Source: Emydura subglobosa
Lineage: Eukaryota; Chordata; Testudines; Chelidae
Assembly: GCA_007922225.1 (NCBI GenBank)
Contig: ML679960.1
Coordinates: forward strand, 3,238,032-3,302,031
Direction: 5' to 3'
DNA length: 64,000 nt
The notes beneath the pieces were generated by a model. It was not told the origin of the DNA, searched no databases, and saw only the letters and a list, made by a program, of their open reading frames with translations. Both the position numbers and the translations under genes were made by a program. Positions 39,441-49,078 of the stretch are shown in pieces (the first letter of the stretch is position 1; each line of letters starts with the position of its first letter).

Positions 39441-40304
39441 GTGAGATGTAACCAAATCAAGGAGGAATCATGTTGTAGCCCACCCAGCAGAGGACAACAA
39501 TGGCAGAGCCATTACGATGCCATATTGTTCTGTTTTACACTTAAAGTGGGAGTCTAATTTATTTGTTTTGGATTAAAAAGCAATATATCTGCCTCACATT
39601 TTCAGCATATAATCTCTGAGTGAAGCTTGGCTTTTCTGAGCAGTTTCAAGAAAATTGGTTAATAAGATTCCAAATCCTAATCAATTAGAAATTGGCCAAA
39701 ATAAAAGTTCATGCTTTGTGTCTCATGATTTTTGAGCCCCTTCGTCTCAAAAACTACAAAATACAGAAAGTCAAAAACATGTACATATTGAGAGTTTAGT
39801 GGGCTCTCGGTGTTTATGTAATTATTTTACTAATTAACAGGGGGGAAAATTAAGAGCATTCTTCATCATAACTGAATTCTTGTGTGTCATGGTCAACTAA
39901 CAGAGAAAAGATTTACTACAGTTTCTTTGGTTCTATAGCACAGTACAAGGAAGCTTTTTAAAACTGAAAAGAAATACAAAATGGTCTTTTGACATATGCT
40001 CTCAGTAATGTTCCCTTCATTCAAAGCTGGGGACATACGGAATGGATTTTGCTAGTCCCTGGGCATATCTGTTGCACCAGAGAAGTTGTTCTACACAGTA
40101 CCTGCTTGTTTGTCAAAGAAGAGGCTGATAGTGACCAGTTTTGTGACAACCAGGAACTTCTATTGATTTATCGAAGACTATGATTTCCATGAAACTATTC
40201 AGTCTGTTCTTGAAAAGTTTCATGAAGAATAGGATCTTTGACACAGTAGCTGTTGCTTTGATAAAGATCAGGATCTCTAAGCTCCACTCTTGAATCAGCT
40301 GAAT
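39441..40304. other. Non-coding stretch, nothing recognised
   Basis: It is AT-rich; short ORFs carry no domain. Text near 39626-39680 could belong to an unnamed dispersed repeat. Confidence 0.45.
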
Positions 40305-40462
40305 AGTAAAGCTGGTCAAATTTTTTCTAATGGCTTTTTTCCAAAACTAAAACATTTGCTGTACAAAAAATAAAAAAGTTTGCAAATTGTTTCATTTTCA
40401 GGAAAAAAAGCCACTTTTCAATTAAAATGTTTTTCATCTGAAAAATTTCAGCCAGCTCTACT
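40305..40462. repeat. AT-rich foldback element with AGCTGGTCAAA ends
   Basis: The left end TAGTAAAGCTGGTCAAA is inverted at the right as TTTCAGCCAGCTCTACTG, with a few mismatches. The interior is made of AAAATTTT/GAAAA motifs like those at 13615-13875. The layout is that of a MITE. Confidence 0.6.
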
Positions 40463-40648
40463 GATCAACTGATTTAGAAGTGGAGCACTTGAGCCAGCTG
40501 ATGAGTTTAATGAAGACCAGAATCTTTAACAGAGCAATGGCTCTTTTCATGGAAAAAAAGGGCTCTGCCATTATGCCTGCTAGGCTCTTTGACAAAAATC
40601 TTGTTCTGTGTGAGACGAGCCATTGCTCCAAAAATGCTATTTTAATTT

Positions 40649-40672
40649 AAAAAAAAAAAAGGGGGGGGGGGG
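40649..40672 (+). repeat. Adjacent poly-A and poly-G runs
   Basis: A run of 12 A followed by a run of 12 G; its length is prone to sequencing error and polymorphism. Confidence 0.9.
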
Positions 40673-42079
40673 AACACATACAAAAACACTGTGTTGTTTG
40701 ACAGTTAAGACTGATCTTTTGAGGATGACCTTATTTAAGTCAATGGATCAATGCCAATTTAAACCAGTAAAGAATCGGGTCTGTATTTTTTTATAAAAAG
40801 TGAAGTATACGGTTATATGCAAATCAGCTTATTAAATGACACCACGCTACAGTGACTTTTTTCTTTTAACTTTTTTCCCAAAAAAGCTGGCAATCCAAAG
40901 TGAGAACTATAGCTGTCAAAGACCCCCTTCCGCCCACTTCCACACTGACTTTCTCACTCACCCAACTATTCACCCCCATATCCCACCTACAAAGAGACTT
41001 CCTCAGTTATGCACATAGACCTACTACCAGGCAGCAGTAACAGGTCTCCTTCTCAAAGTATTGACTTTAGCCTTTTTTTAAATTTAAAAAAAGAAAAAAG
41101 GTGATAGGGTAGAATGGAAATAGGTACAGAAATTGTCCAAGGAATTGACAAAGCATAAGAATTTTTATATTCATTTGCGGATAGATGGGATTTGTCCATT
41201 CTGAATAAAAAAAGAAAAACTCCTGAAAACTGGGTTTATGTAGATAGAAACTTACCACTAATTGTCACCTTTGCGAATATATATTTTGACCATTTATTTG
41301 TGGCTTTCTAGCCAGCTGTACTTCTATAGACCATAATTTAATTTTTATGCACAATTATAAAGCTCTTAAGGCAAATTTAGTTGTAGCAAATAGACTCCGA
41401 ACTGAAAGGAAAAATACTTTCTAATATTCCATGGAAAACGATTTCCTGGTGTTTTAAAGCGGGACTCATCTATTCAGCACCAATGTATTATTCATGAGCT
41501 ACAGACGGATAGATTTTGTCCGATAGGTAGTGCTTTCTACTGTTATATTTATATCCTCAGAGTTATTGGAGGAGTGGGGAAAGCTTAACACCATTCTACA
41601 AAAAAAAATTGTTTATGTAAATGGTCTTATTACATAATCTATTTGCACCAGCCAAATCTCAGTGGAAAGAGCATTTACACAGCCCAGTAGATTGGTTTCA
41701 AAAGGCCATGAAAATACACTGCAGGACATAAACAGTATAATGAAAAAAAAGTACATCTTTGCTGCAAGCTATCGCAGTGATCAACTTGTTTATAATTAGA
41801 CTTTCCATCTTTAAAAAACTACAATGGGTTATTTTTGCAGCAGCCTTTGCAACAAATGTTTTATGTTTCACAGTTTGGCATTTTTCATGCCGTTCATAAA
41901 ACGAGTCAATATTATCCAAATCCATCGCTAAAGAAAATGTCATCAAGGCCAAATGACATTTTCGGAATTCACAAGTGGTTGTTTTTATTCAAAGAGACAG
42001 AGAAACTACTCAAAAGACTAGAAAGAAAATCTCAAAGTGATAAATTAAGCTACTTTTTTATTAAGTAGCTTCTCAGTTC
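40673..42079. other. Non-coding stretch, nothing recognised
   Basis: It is AT-rich with A-runs. ORFs up to 84 codons show no domain. Confidence 0.5.
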
Positions 42080-42084
42080 CTTTC

Positions 42085-42163
42085 TGGGTTTTTTTGTCTG
42101 TTTGTTTTTGTTTGCTTCTTTTGGTTTTTTTGTTTGTTTTTTTATTTGTTTGTTTTTTTGCAG
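42085..42163 (+). repeat. (TTTG)n-like simple repeat
   Basis: TTTG/TTTTG units with interruptions across about 80 bases. Confidence 0.8.
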
Positions 42164-42569
42164 AACCTAGCAACTACAACACTGTGCCTTTATGAATTAT
42201 TTTTCTGTATGTTAATATGACTGAACCCTCAATATGATATAAAGTTGTTTTTTGTTTACAGATAGAAGTATTGATGTAGTAATGAAGATTAAACTGACTA
42301 ATACTTCAAGCCTGCATCTTCACTTTATGTGTCACAGCTTTGTAACTCAATCCAAATTTGATGTGTTTGTTATTATGGATAGAAACTAGATTCTTAACAT
42401 TAGAATGAAGTAGGATTTTTCCTTCTACTTTCCTGTCTTAACAGCAGTTGTTTGCATTAGAAATACGTAGTCAAAATTGGATTTTTTATGAGAAATCTCA
42501 ATATGTTACTAATCATCTGTTGGTATCAGACTGATTCCCTGAGTCTTTCATCTGCTTCTGGTGAGCTTT

Positions 42570-43640
42570 GCTACTTACAAGGTGTGACGTTTCCCACCTA
42601 CAATCTGGACTGGTATGTAGCTCTGTCACCCCAATTCATCACTCCTGGACCACGTTTTACCCTGCTTCGCTGAGTCAACCACCCACTCCTGGGTCAGCCC
42701 ACACCCAGCCTCCTGCAAGTAATCGGTCCCTGGCCTAGTGAAGGAGCACTTCTGACCAGCCACTCATGAGATAGACTCCCAGCAAACACCCCCATTCCCA
42801 GATGCAACCCTAGAAACTGCCATCTGCAGGGTTCAATGCTGTACACTGCACCCTGCAAGCTCATTTACATTTGTCTGACAATTTATCAAAGAAATTGATA
42901 TGCACCAGCTCTGTTACTCTAAGTGAGGTCTCTGCACACACTCAATCCACATGCACTGCTTTAGATAAGACAAACAAATAAATGTATTGACTACAGTAAG
43001 AGTTTAAGTGAATCTAAGTCAGATTATTAATGTGTCAAGGAGTTAGTCACGATCAACTAAAAGATAACTCGCATCTTAACCTAAGATTAATAGGTCAGTC
43101 TGCACTCAGCTTACCACACAGGCTGGTTGTGATGCCTCTTGCAACCAGGCCCTGAGACAAAGACGCCACAGCTTTTAAGAAGTTTCCCCAACCCCCCCTG
43201 GGGTCAAGTGATCGACCCTGTCCAGTAATGGGCATGATTTCTTCCACTTGAGCCAAAGTGCTCACAGGTGCTTAGGCCAATCCATTGTTCTCGTATGCAT
43301 GCCTCTGCTGGGCGTGGAAACACAGCTTTGTGTTGGTCTGCATCTATTCAAGCCCTGTGAGACATACATTTGGGGATATGACCTAGCAGAGTTTCATATT
43401 TGTACATACGTGTGACATTGCATGAAACATGCGACCATAACAATACTGTTCAGTATGTCATGAGCGTTCCAAAAACACTTTACATGGCACATTTTGCATC
43501 AGACAACACACAGTTACACTGTAAGGGCAAACATGAATGATATACAAATCACACCATAAAGGTGTACCTGAGGTACAGCGTGTCATACAAGGCAAGCTGT
43601 CGTGTTTTAACCCTCATGTAGGGCATACTGCAGTAGTATA
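42570..43640. repeat. Unclassified repeat-like block, possible solo LTR or ERV-derived piece
   Basis: The composition changes near 42580, where GTGTGACGTTTCCCACC begins a more GC-rich block with CCTGGACCACG-type text. It fades near 43600 (AGCGTGTCATAC). An AATAAA lies near 42978. I see no paired terminal repeats and no protein, so this is only a suspicion. Confidence 0.25.
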
Positions 43641-44461
43641 CTATTGAGGCAATACAATTATAGATGAAGATAACAATGTCTGCATTCTAAAGTATGGGTC
43701 ACAACAATCTGACCCATAAAAGATGGAAGAAAGCTTTCCTAGGCATTGCTGTTTTGGGATCATCCAGCAACACCCCCAGTCTGTAAAGTTTGGCAACCAA
43801 GGGCAGGCACACCTTCTCATTTAAAAGAGCAGACATAATTTTCACTGCATCTTCTGATTGCTGTCCTCAACTCACCCACATCCTTAGTCTTTATCCAGGC
43901 TGAATTAGAGCCAGCTACCCCTCAGCCAGAGTCCAGAATTCTAACCTTGCCAATGGCCCCACATACATGCTGGACAAGACAGGAAAGAAAAGGAAATTCT
44001 GCAGAACCCCACACAAAAGATCCCTACAGACAAAAAAGCAATTGCCCAAAATTACACTCTTTGATTTGGGGAGATAAGAGAAATATCATGACCCAAAAAT
44101 GTTTAGTTTTGGCAAAACTGGGGTTGGAATCAAGAAATGGTATATAATGGAAAACTAATCACAGTCTGAACTATGGTGAAAGAGCCATCTCTCTATAACA
44201 ATGAACAATGTAAGCAGAAACACAGGATCTATCTACTGTACCTCTGCTAATACACCAAATAATGCTCCATTAAGATAAATGTAGAGGAGCCAGTTTTGAC
44301 ACAAAGAATAAATCAGTAGCCTACTTCCTAAGTTAAATGATGTTGCATTCTACCAACCAAGACACGGGACCAGATATCACTGCAGAAAAATGGTCTGTTC
44401 CTGTAGATAGACTCAGTGAGCAGAGGAATGCAGAGAAGAAAGCAAACAGAATGCAAGGAAT
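43641..44461. other. Non-coding stretch, nothing recognised
   Basis: No domain-bearing ORF or named repeat was found. Confidence 0.5.
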
Positions 44462-44464
44462 ATT

Positions 44465-44556
44465 CATTGCCAATATTATAGTATTATAGTACTATAATAG
44501 TATATAGTAATATAGTAATAGTAATATAATAATAGTATAGTATTATAGTATAGCAG
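44465..44556. repeat. (ATAGT/ATAAT)n simple repeat
   Basis: TATTATAG/TAATAGTA units, partly palindromic, across about 90 bases. Confidence 0.8.
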
Positions 44557-44702
44557 ATGCCAAAATGATGAACCGTTAAAGATTTAAGGCCAAATTTTGC
44601 CCTGAATGTGCCTTCCATCGATTACAATTGTGACTGAACAGATAAACTTTTGTAGTGACCTAATCAAAGATTTTTAGGTTCTGAAGCACCGGAGCCTAGA
44701 AT

Positions 44703-45174
44703 TACAAAGGTATTTAGGCACTAAAAAAGATTCCCAAAAGCACCTAAGCAGGATAAGTGCTTAAGTCCTATTGAAGTCACTGGTGCTTAAGTTGCAATGA
44801 AATCAACCTGCTTAGGAGCGTTTGTAAATTCCTCTAAACACCTATCTGCATTTTTAAAGTATGTCATCACTGACGGCGGCAAATTCACCACCGTCAGATC
44901 AATTTATCCAGATCGATTGAACAGTCAGTGAAGACCCGCTCAATCGATCCAGAAGTCGATGCAATAAAACCACCTCCTCAAGTGGTGTAGCGCTGCATCG
45001 ATGGGAACGCATTTCCCATCGGCACAGCACAATGAAGATGCCGCACAGGAGAGGAGTTACGAAGTCGACGGGAATTACGCAAGCTACTCTGGGTAGCTTG
45101 CATAACTCCTGTCAACTGCCGCCAGATTTCTAGGGAAGTGTAGACCTGGCCTTAGACACCTAAATACCTTTGTA
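44703..45174. mobile_element. Outer foldback element with TACAAAGGTATTTAGG ends, interrupted by a MITE
   Basis: The left end TACAAAGGTATTTAGG at 44703-44718 is exactly inverted at 45159-45174. Its interior (44719-44853 and 45155-45158) has repeated CACCTAA/TTAGG motifs. A second element occupies 44857-45151. Confidence 0.75.
44857..45151. mobile_element. MITE (295 bp) nested in the outer foldback, TTA target duplication
   Basis: It is flanked by TTA at 44854-44856 and 45152-45154. Its ends AAGTATGTCATCACT and, inverted, GGCCAGGTCTACACT both approach the GGGYATGTCTACACT end seen in other elements here. The interior is GC-richer, with GGCGGC and GCCGCC near the two ends. A TTA duplication would suit PIF/Harbinger; no transposase is present. 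Confidence 0.65.
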
Positions 45175-45455
45175 AATCTGTCCCTAAGCAATATGGTAGT
45201 GACTGAAGTCAGGTTAGAAAGGGAACATTACTATTATAAAGTTCACTGCTATATAGATGATAAGAAATCTAAAGAATTAACCCTGTCAAAACCAAAGCTC
45301 TGAAGACTCACTTTTTGTGGTTTTATACAGACTTACTCTAACATTGCATACTAAAAACTATGTAAACCATTAAAAGATCATTATGAAAACATTATAGCCA
45401 GAATGTAGGAAAATTCTTTCTTCAACTTCTCACTTTCATATTTAATCTGGAAAAC

Positions 45456-45640
45456 AACCATCAAATGAAACGAGAGTTCTGTGGCATTCATCTGACAAAG
45501 CTTATCTGTGGCACGCATCTGACAAAGCCCACGAAAGCTTATGCCCGAATAAATTTGTTAGTCTTTAAGGTGCCACAGAACTCTCGTTGTTTTGTTGAAA
45601 ACAGACTAACATGGCTACCCCTCTGAAACCATCAAATGAA
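45456..45640 (+). mobile_element. Short retroelement-like insertion (45470-45626) with hammerhead-ribozyme-like core, in a 14-bp target duplication
   Basis: AACCATCAAATGAA is present at 45456-45469 and again at 45627-45640, so the 157 bases between were inserted by a mechanism giving long target duplications. The insert carries CTGACAA at 45492-45498 and 45519-45525, GAAA at 45533-45536, then a mini-hairpin GCTTATGC at 45537-45544. It ends with text I know from a common reptile repeat family (CAGACTAACATGGCTACC). The family's better copies, as I recall them, have CTGAYGA, a paired stem, GAAA and GCTTATGC, which is the order of a hammerhead ribozyme; Penelope-like elements are known carriers. 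Here the second CTGA box reads CTGACAA and the stem is deleted, so self-cleavage is unlikely. Confidence 0.65.
45471..45586. repeat. 16-bp perfect inverted repeat inside the insertion
   Basis: CGAGAGTTCTGTGGCA at 45471-45486 is exactly inverted at 45571-45586. A ~27-bp unit beginning CTGTGGCA and containing CATCTGACAAAGC is also duplicated in tandem (about 45479-45505 and 45506-45532). Confidence 0.85.
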
Positions 45641-46196
45641 GTCTGCCTTTTTCAAGAAGTTTTACAAAGCATTCAGACTTTGTAGGTCTTGGACCAAATC
45701 TCAGTTTTAAACCAATGTAAACCCACAGTAATCCCACTGACTATTTCTTTCTTTTTCCATATGCTTACATCGACTTAAATTAAGTTGCTCCAGATTTACA
45801 TCACAGTAACAGAGATCAGAAGTGCACCAAAATATTTACATTTTTTTAAATCAACTTTTCCTTAATATGTCTGAATGTTCCTATTACCTTCATGGAACGA
45901 CATGGACTTCCTCCACTATCTGCAACTTCATCTGTTAATTCCCCACATACAGTATGCTAATCATAAACTATTTAGTCTATTTTAGCGGACAAAGTGACTC
46001 ATATTTTTAAAGTACCAAGTTCAAACCCTGTAAAGATTGTAATTTTATTTTTTAAAATCCATATGCATTTTTCTCTGGTCAAATGTATTCCCATTCTTTC
46101 ACTGCAGCATCTGCCTTGAACAGTAATTGACATATATTAACTAAATATCTCCATATCTGTTAACACACTTTTCTTTCCCCTCATCATTGTCTGTAG
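45641..46196. other. Non-coding stretch, nothing recognised
   Basis: Text near 45700-45815 may be a decayed foldback of the GTGTAAA type; no clear ends. Confidence 0.4.
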
Positions 46197-46332
46197 AATT
46201 GGAGATTCTTTAAGGTTTTTAATGTGCGTCTTGACAAAGCCCTGGCTGGGATGATTTAGTTAGATGCTTTGAGCAGGGGGTTGAACTAGATGACTTCCTG
46301 AGGTCCCTTCCAACCCTAATCTTCTATGAATC
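46197..46332 (+). mobile_element. CR1 LINE 3' end fragment
   Basis: CTTGACAAAGCCCTGGCTGG, TTTGAGCAGGGGGTTGAACT and GAGGTCCCTTCCAACCCTAA are the last coding bases and 3' UTR of CR1, as in the copy at 18195-18300. It ends in CTTCTATGAATCT. Only about 135 bases remain. Confidence 0.92.
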
Positions 46333-47551
46333 TACATTGGATAGTAATGTCATTATTCAAGTCACTTCTAGAATAATAAAAGCTGCAGACCTAACAGAGA
46401 TGCCTGTACTGTGTCATTAGTACCTTTGCCTCGTCAGAATATTATTATGTGTATTGTAGTAGTGCATACCAACACAAGTCATAGGCCAGGCTGCATTGTG
46501 CTATACAAACACAGAACAAAAAGAAAGTCAGGAATAACAGCTCCTGATTACTGGCAGTTTCTTCCCCTGTAGTCATTAATACGAGCCACATTTTCCTCCC
46601 TCAACTGCCTTCTTCTCCAGTTAAATTATATATTTACATCTCTATTGTGTTTTTAATAAAATCAGCTAAAAAGCTATTAACAGTATTTAAGGCCCATTCT
46701 AACTCCATCTGAAGCTAATTTAAATGGGAGTTGGATCCAGTCTACATACAGCAAGGATAGACATGGTTCCTGCAGCTCAGTATAAAATATGTAAGCTGCA
46801 ACCTACAACTGAACTCCAAATTCCCTTTCCCAAATAACAAACACAGCACAGGCCACTTTCCAAGCCCCTCTCACTTCTTCCTGAAGTGAATCAATTGATA
46901 TTTTCTATTTCCTTTTGTTTACGTTCACAGTAGGTGGACCTTTTCTTAGTGCCTTATTCATTAAAGAATTTTTCGTAATAGCAATTGTGGGCTCTTGTTG
47001 GAGATTGCTTAATTCATCTTCAGCCCTGTAAATCTGATTTCAGAAGGGCTGCATCCTGTCCTTTTAAATTCAAATGAAAAATACTCACTTGATTTCATTG
47101 CTATAATTTTTCTTTTGCCTCTGCTCCCCCACTATCTCTTGTACAAAGGCCAAACATTTTCATTTGGATAGCACACCGTAATATGAGAAAGCTCTCCTAT
47201 GACTTTTTTTTAAATGGTTGCATATTCTCAGACACATTTTGTTAGAGCCTTTGTACTGTAGCTACTAAAGCAGGGAGGAGTATAAAAAACATCATTGAAA
47301 AAAGTGCATATTAGAATATATTTGTTAATTTTGCTTACTTTTAAAGACTTGTTGACAAATCTTCACATAGGTCCTGATTCAGGAGAGCATTCATAGAACA
47401 CTTCCTTCTACACAAAAAACCCTAATGGACCAAAAAACAAACAACCCTGAAACAAACTAACCTTTAAAAAAATAAGTAAATTAAGAAAATTTTAGAACAA
47501 ACAAAAACCCTACTCCAAGCAGAGTTTTTACCCCAAAAGAAAAATGTCTCA
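46333..47551. other. Non-coding stretch, nothing recognised
   Basis: It is AT-rich without domain-bearing ORFs. The 46960-47110 part is free of repeats I know and could be unique sequence. Confidence 0.5.
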
Positions 47552-47770
47552 GGGTATGGCTACCCTGCAATTAGCCACCTGTGGCTGGCCCATGCCAACT
47601 GGGTCGGGCTGTGGGGGTGTTTAGCTGCTGTGTAGCCTTCCAGGCTTGAGCTGCAGTCTCAGCTCTAGGACCCTCCCACCTTGCAGGGTCCTAGAGCCCA
47701 GGCTCCAGCACAAACCCATGTCAGCTGGCATGGATAAACTGTGCGTTTTTAACTGTAGTGTAGACATGCC
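47552..47770. mobile_element. MITE with GGGTATGGCTAC / GTAGACATGCCC ends (219 bp)
   Basis: The left end GGGTATGGCTACCCTGCAAT and the right end, inverted GGGCATGTCTACACTACAGT, are imperfect inverted repeats. TCA flanks both sides. The interior contains a second inversion (AGCTCTAGGACCCTCCCACC against GCAGGGTCCTAGAGCC). The short antisense ORF at 47621-47872 is an effect of this composition. Its ends match the MITE split at 34687 and the one at 44857. Confidence 0.75.
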
Positions 47771-48822
47771 CTCAGAGACTCCATGAAGTACACTAGGGAC
47801 TTTGTTATTGCTATTGATTTTACATGGAAAATTCTCAGATGCTAGGGTGATGAATGGCAGTATGAAGTCCAAAGATAGACAGATATATATTCAGGGCTGC
47901 ATTTACTCATGTGCTTAACTTGAAGTATATGTGTGATAATTTGGGGATGTCTGTGTGCAACTTGTGAATTCCAATTTGATTTTATTAACTGTTTGTGTAT
48001 CCCTACATCTTATAACTGCTGTCTTTTACTGTGTTCTGCCTCATGCTCCTTGTGGTAAGGAGACAGGGGAGTGGTGGCTGGCATGAATCCAGGAATAATA
48101 GGTCAATTGTTAAAGACTCTCAACACGTGAAAAGCTCTTACCTAGACAGTGGAATGACTGCAGTTTAGATTAAACCAGTTTTCTCCAACCTCTCTGTAGG
48201 GAGTGGGCTGGAGTTTGAAGGAATTGAATTTCCCTAGAAGTAGGACAAAGAAACCACGTCTTAGTGCCAAGATCTAAAAACTCCGAGAGACAAAGGGAGC
48301 TTAGGCAGGAGAGAGAAACAGAGAGGCATGCTTTCGTAAAGGGGGGGTGCTTTTTAACTACATGGCCAGCTGAGGAAGAAAGAAACTGGTTGAAGAGGGG
48401 AGAATCGATGATTCAGGGGAGAAGCCATTTGCAGGGCAAGGGACTGAACTCCTTCAAGGACTCTGACTGAACCCCAAAGAATGGTGAGGAAACTGAGGCA
48501 GGGAATAACATATAGGTGTTTTATCTAGATCTGTATATTTCTTCCATTGGCTACACTAAAATGTGCCTGGCTTTGGAACCCTTTGCAAAGCTTGTGTGTC
48601 TGTTTGCGTCCACTATCACGTCCTGAAAAGGTAAATCAATGGTACACCAGAGTGCCCACAAGGTTGGAGCTCTAGGCAAGGGTGTGCTTATGCAACTGGA
48701 AAGTCAGCACAGGTCCCGACGGTCTAGGGAAGCTGGGCTATAAGATCCCGTTTCTGTGAAGAGGTAACAGATGGTCTGTACCCAAGAAGTGTGCCAAAGA
48801 GGCCAAAGAAAGAGACAGTGAT
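47771..48822. other. Non-coding stretch, nothing recognised
   Basis: It has slightly higher GC than its surroundings and no domain-bearing ORF. Confidence 0.45.
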
Positions 48823-49062
48823 TGTGCTATAGTGTCAGTCCTCAAGGAAGTTCTACAGGAAGAGATGCCACGCTTCCTGTAACTCTTCATGCAGTCTTTG
48901 GTTTCCCTGTGATATTTCCTGGTGGGGCAGAAACTAAGAAGCCCAGGACAAGGCAGCTACACAGAGCGGTAGGAAATTTTGTTACCTCATTTCTATACAT
49001 AGTTCCCGTTCATAATAAAGAGCTTATCTGGACACTAGTCTGCTCATCAGTAAGATACTACA
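48823..49062 (+). repeat. 5' LTR of Ty3/gypsy element B (240 bp)
   Basis: It begins TGTGCTATAGTG and ends GATACTACA directly before a primer-binding site. It aligns with 52956-53175 (shared CAGTCTTTGGTTTC, GACAAGGCAG/GACAGAGCAG, GTCTGCTCATCAGTA). AATAAA lies near 49015. Confidence 0.85.
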
Positions 49063-49078
49063 TGGTACCAGGAGCGGA
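49063..49078 (+). promoter_or_regulatory. Primer-binding site of element B, tRNA-Leu-like
   Basis: TGGTACCAGGAGCGGA is complementary, with two mismatches, to the end of a tRNA-Leu reading CCCACTCCTGGTACCA, a different leucine isoacceptor from that of element A. Confidence 0.7.
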
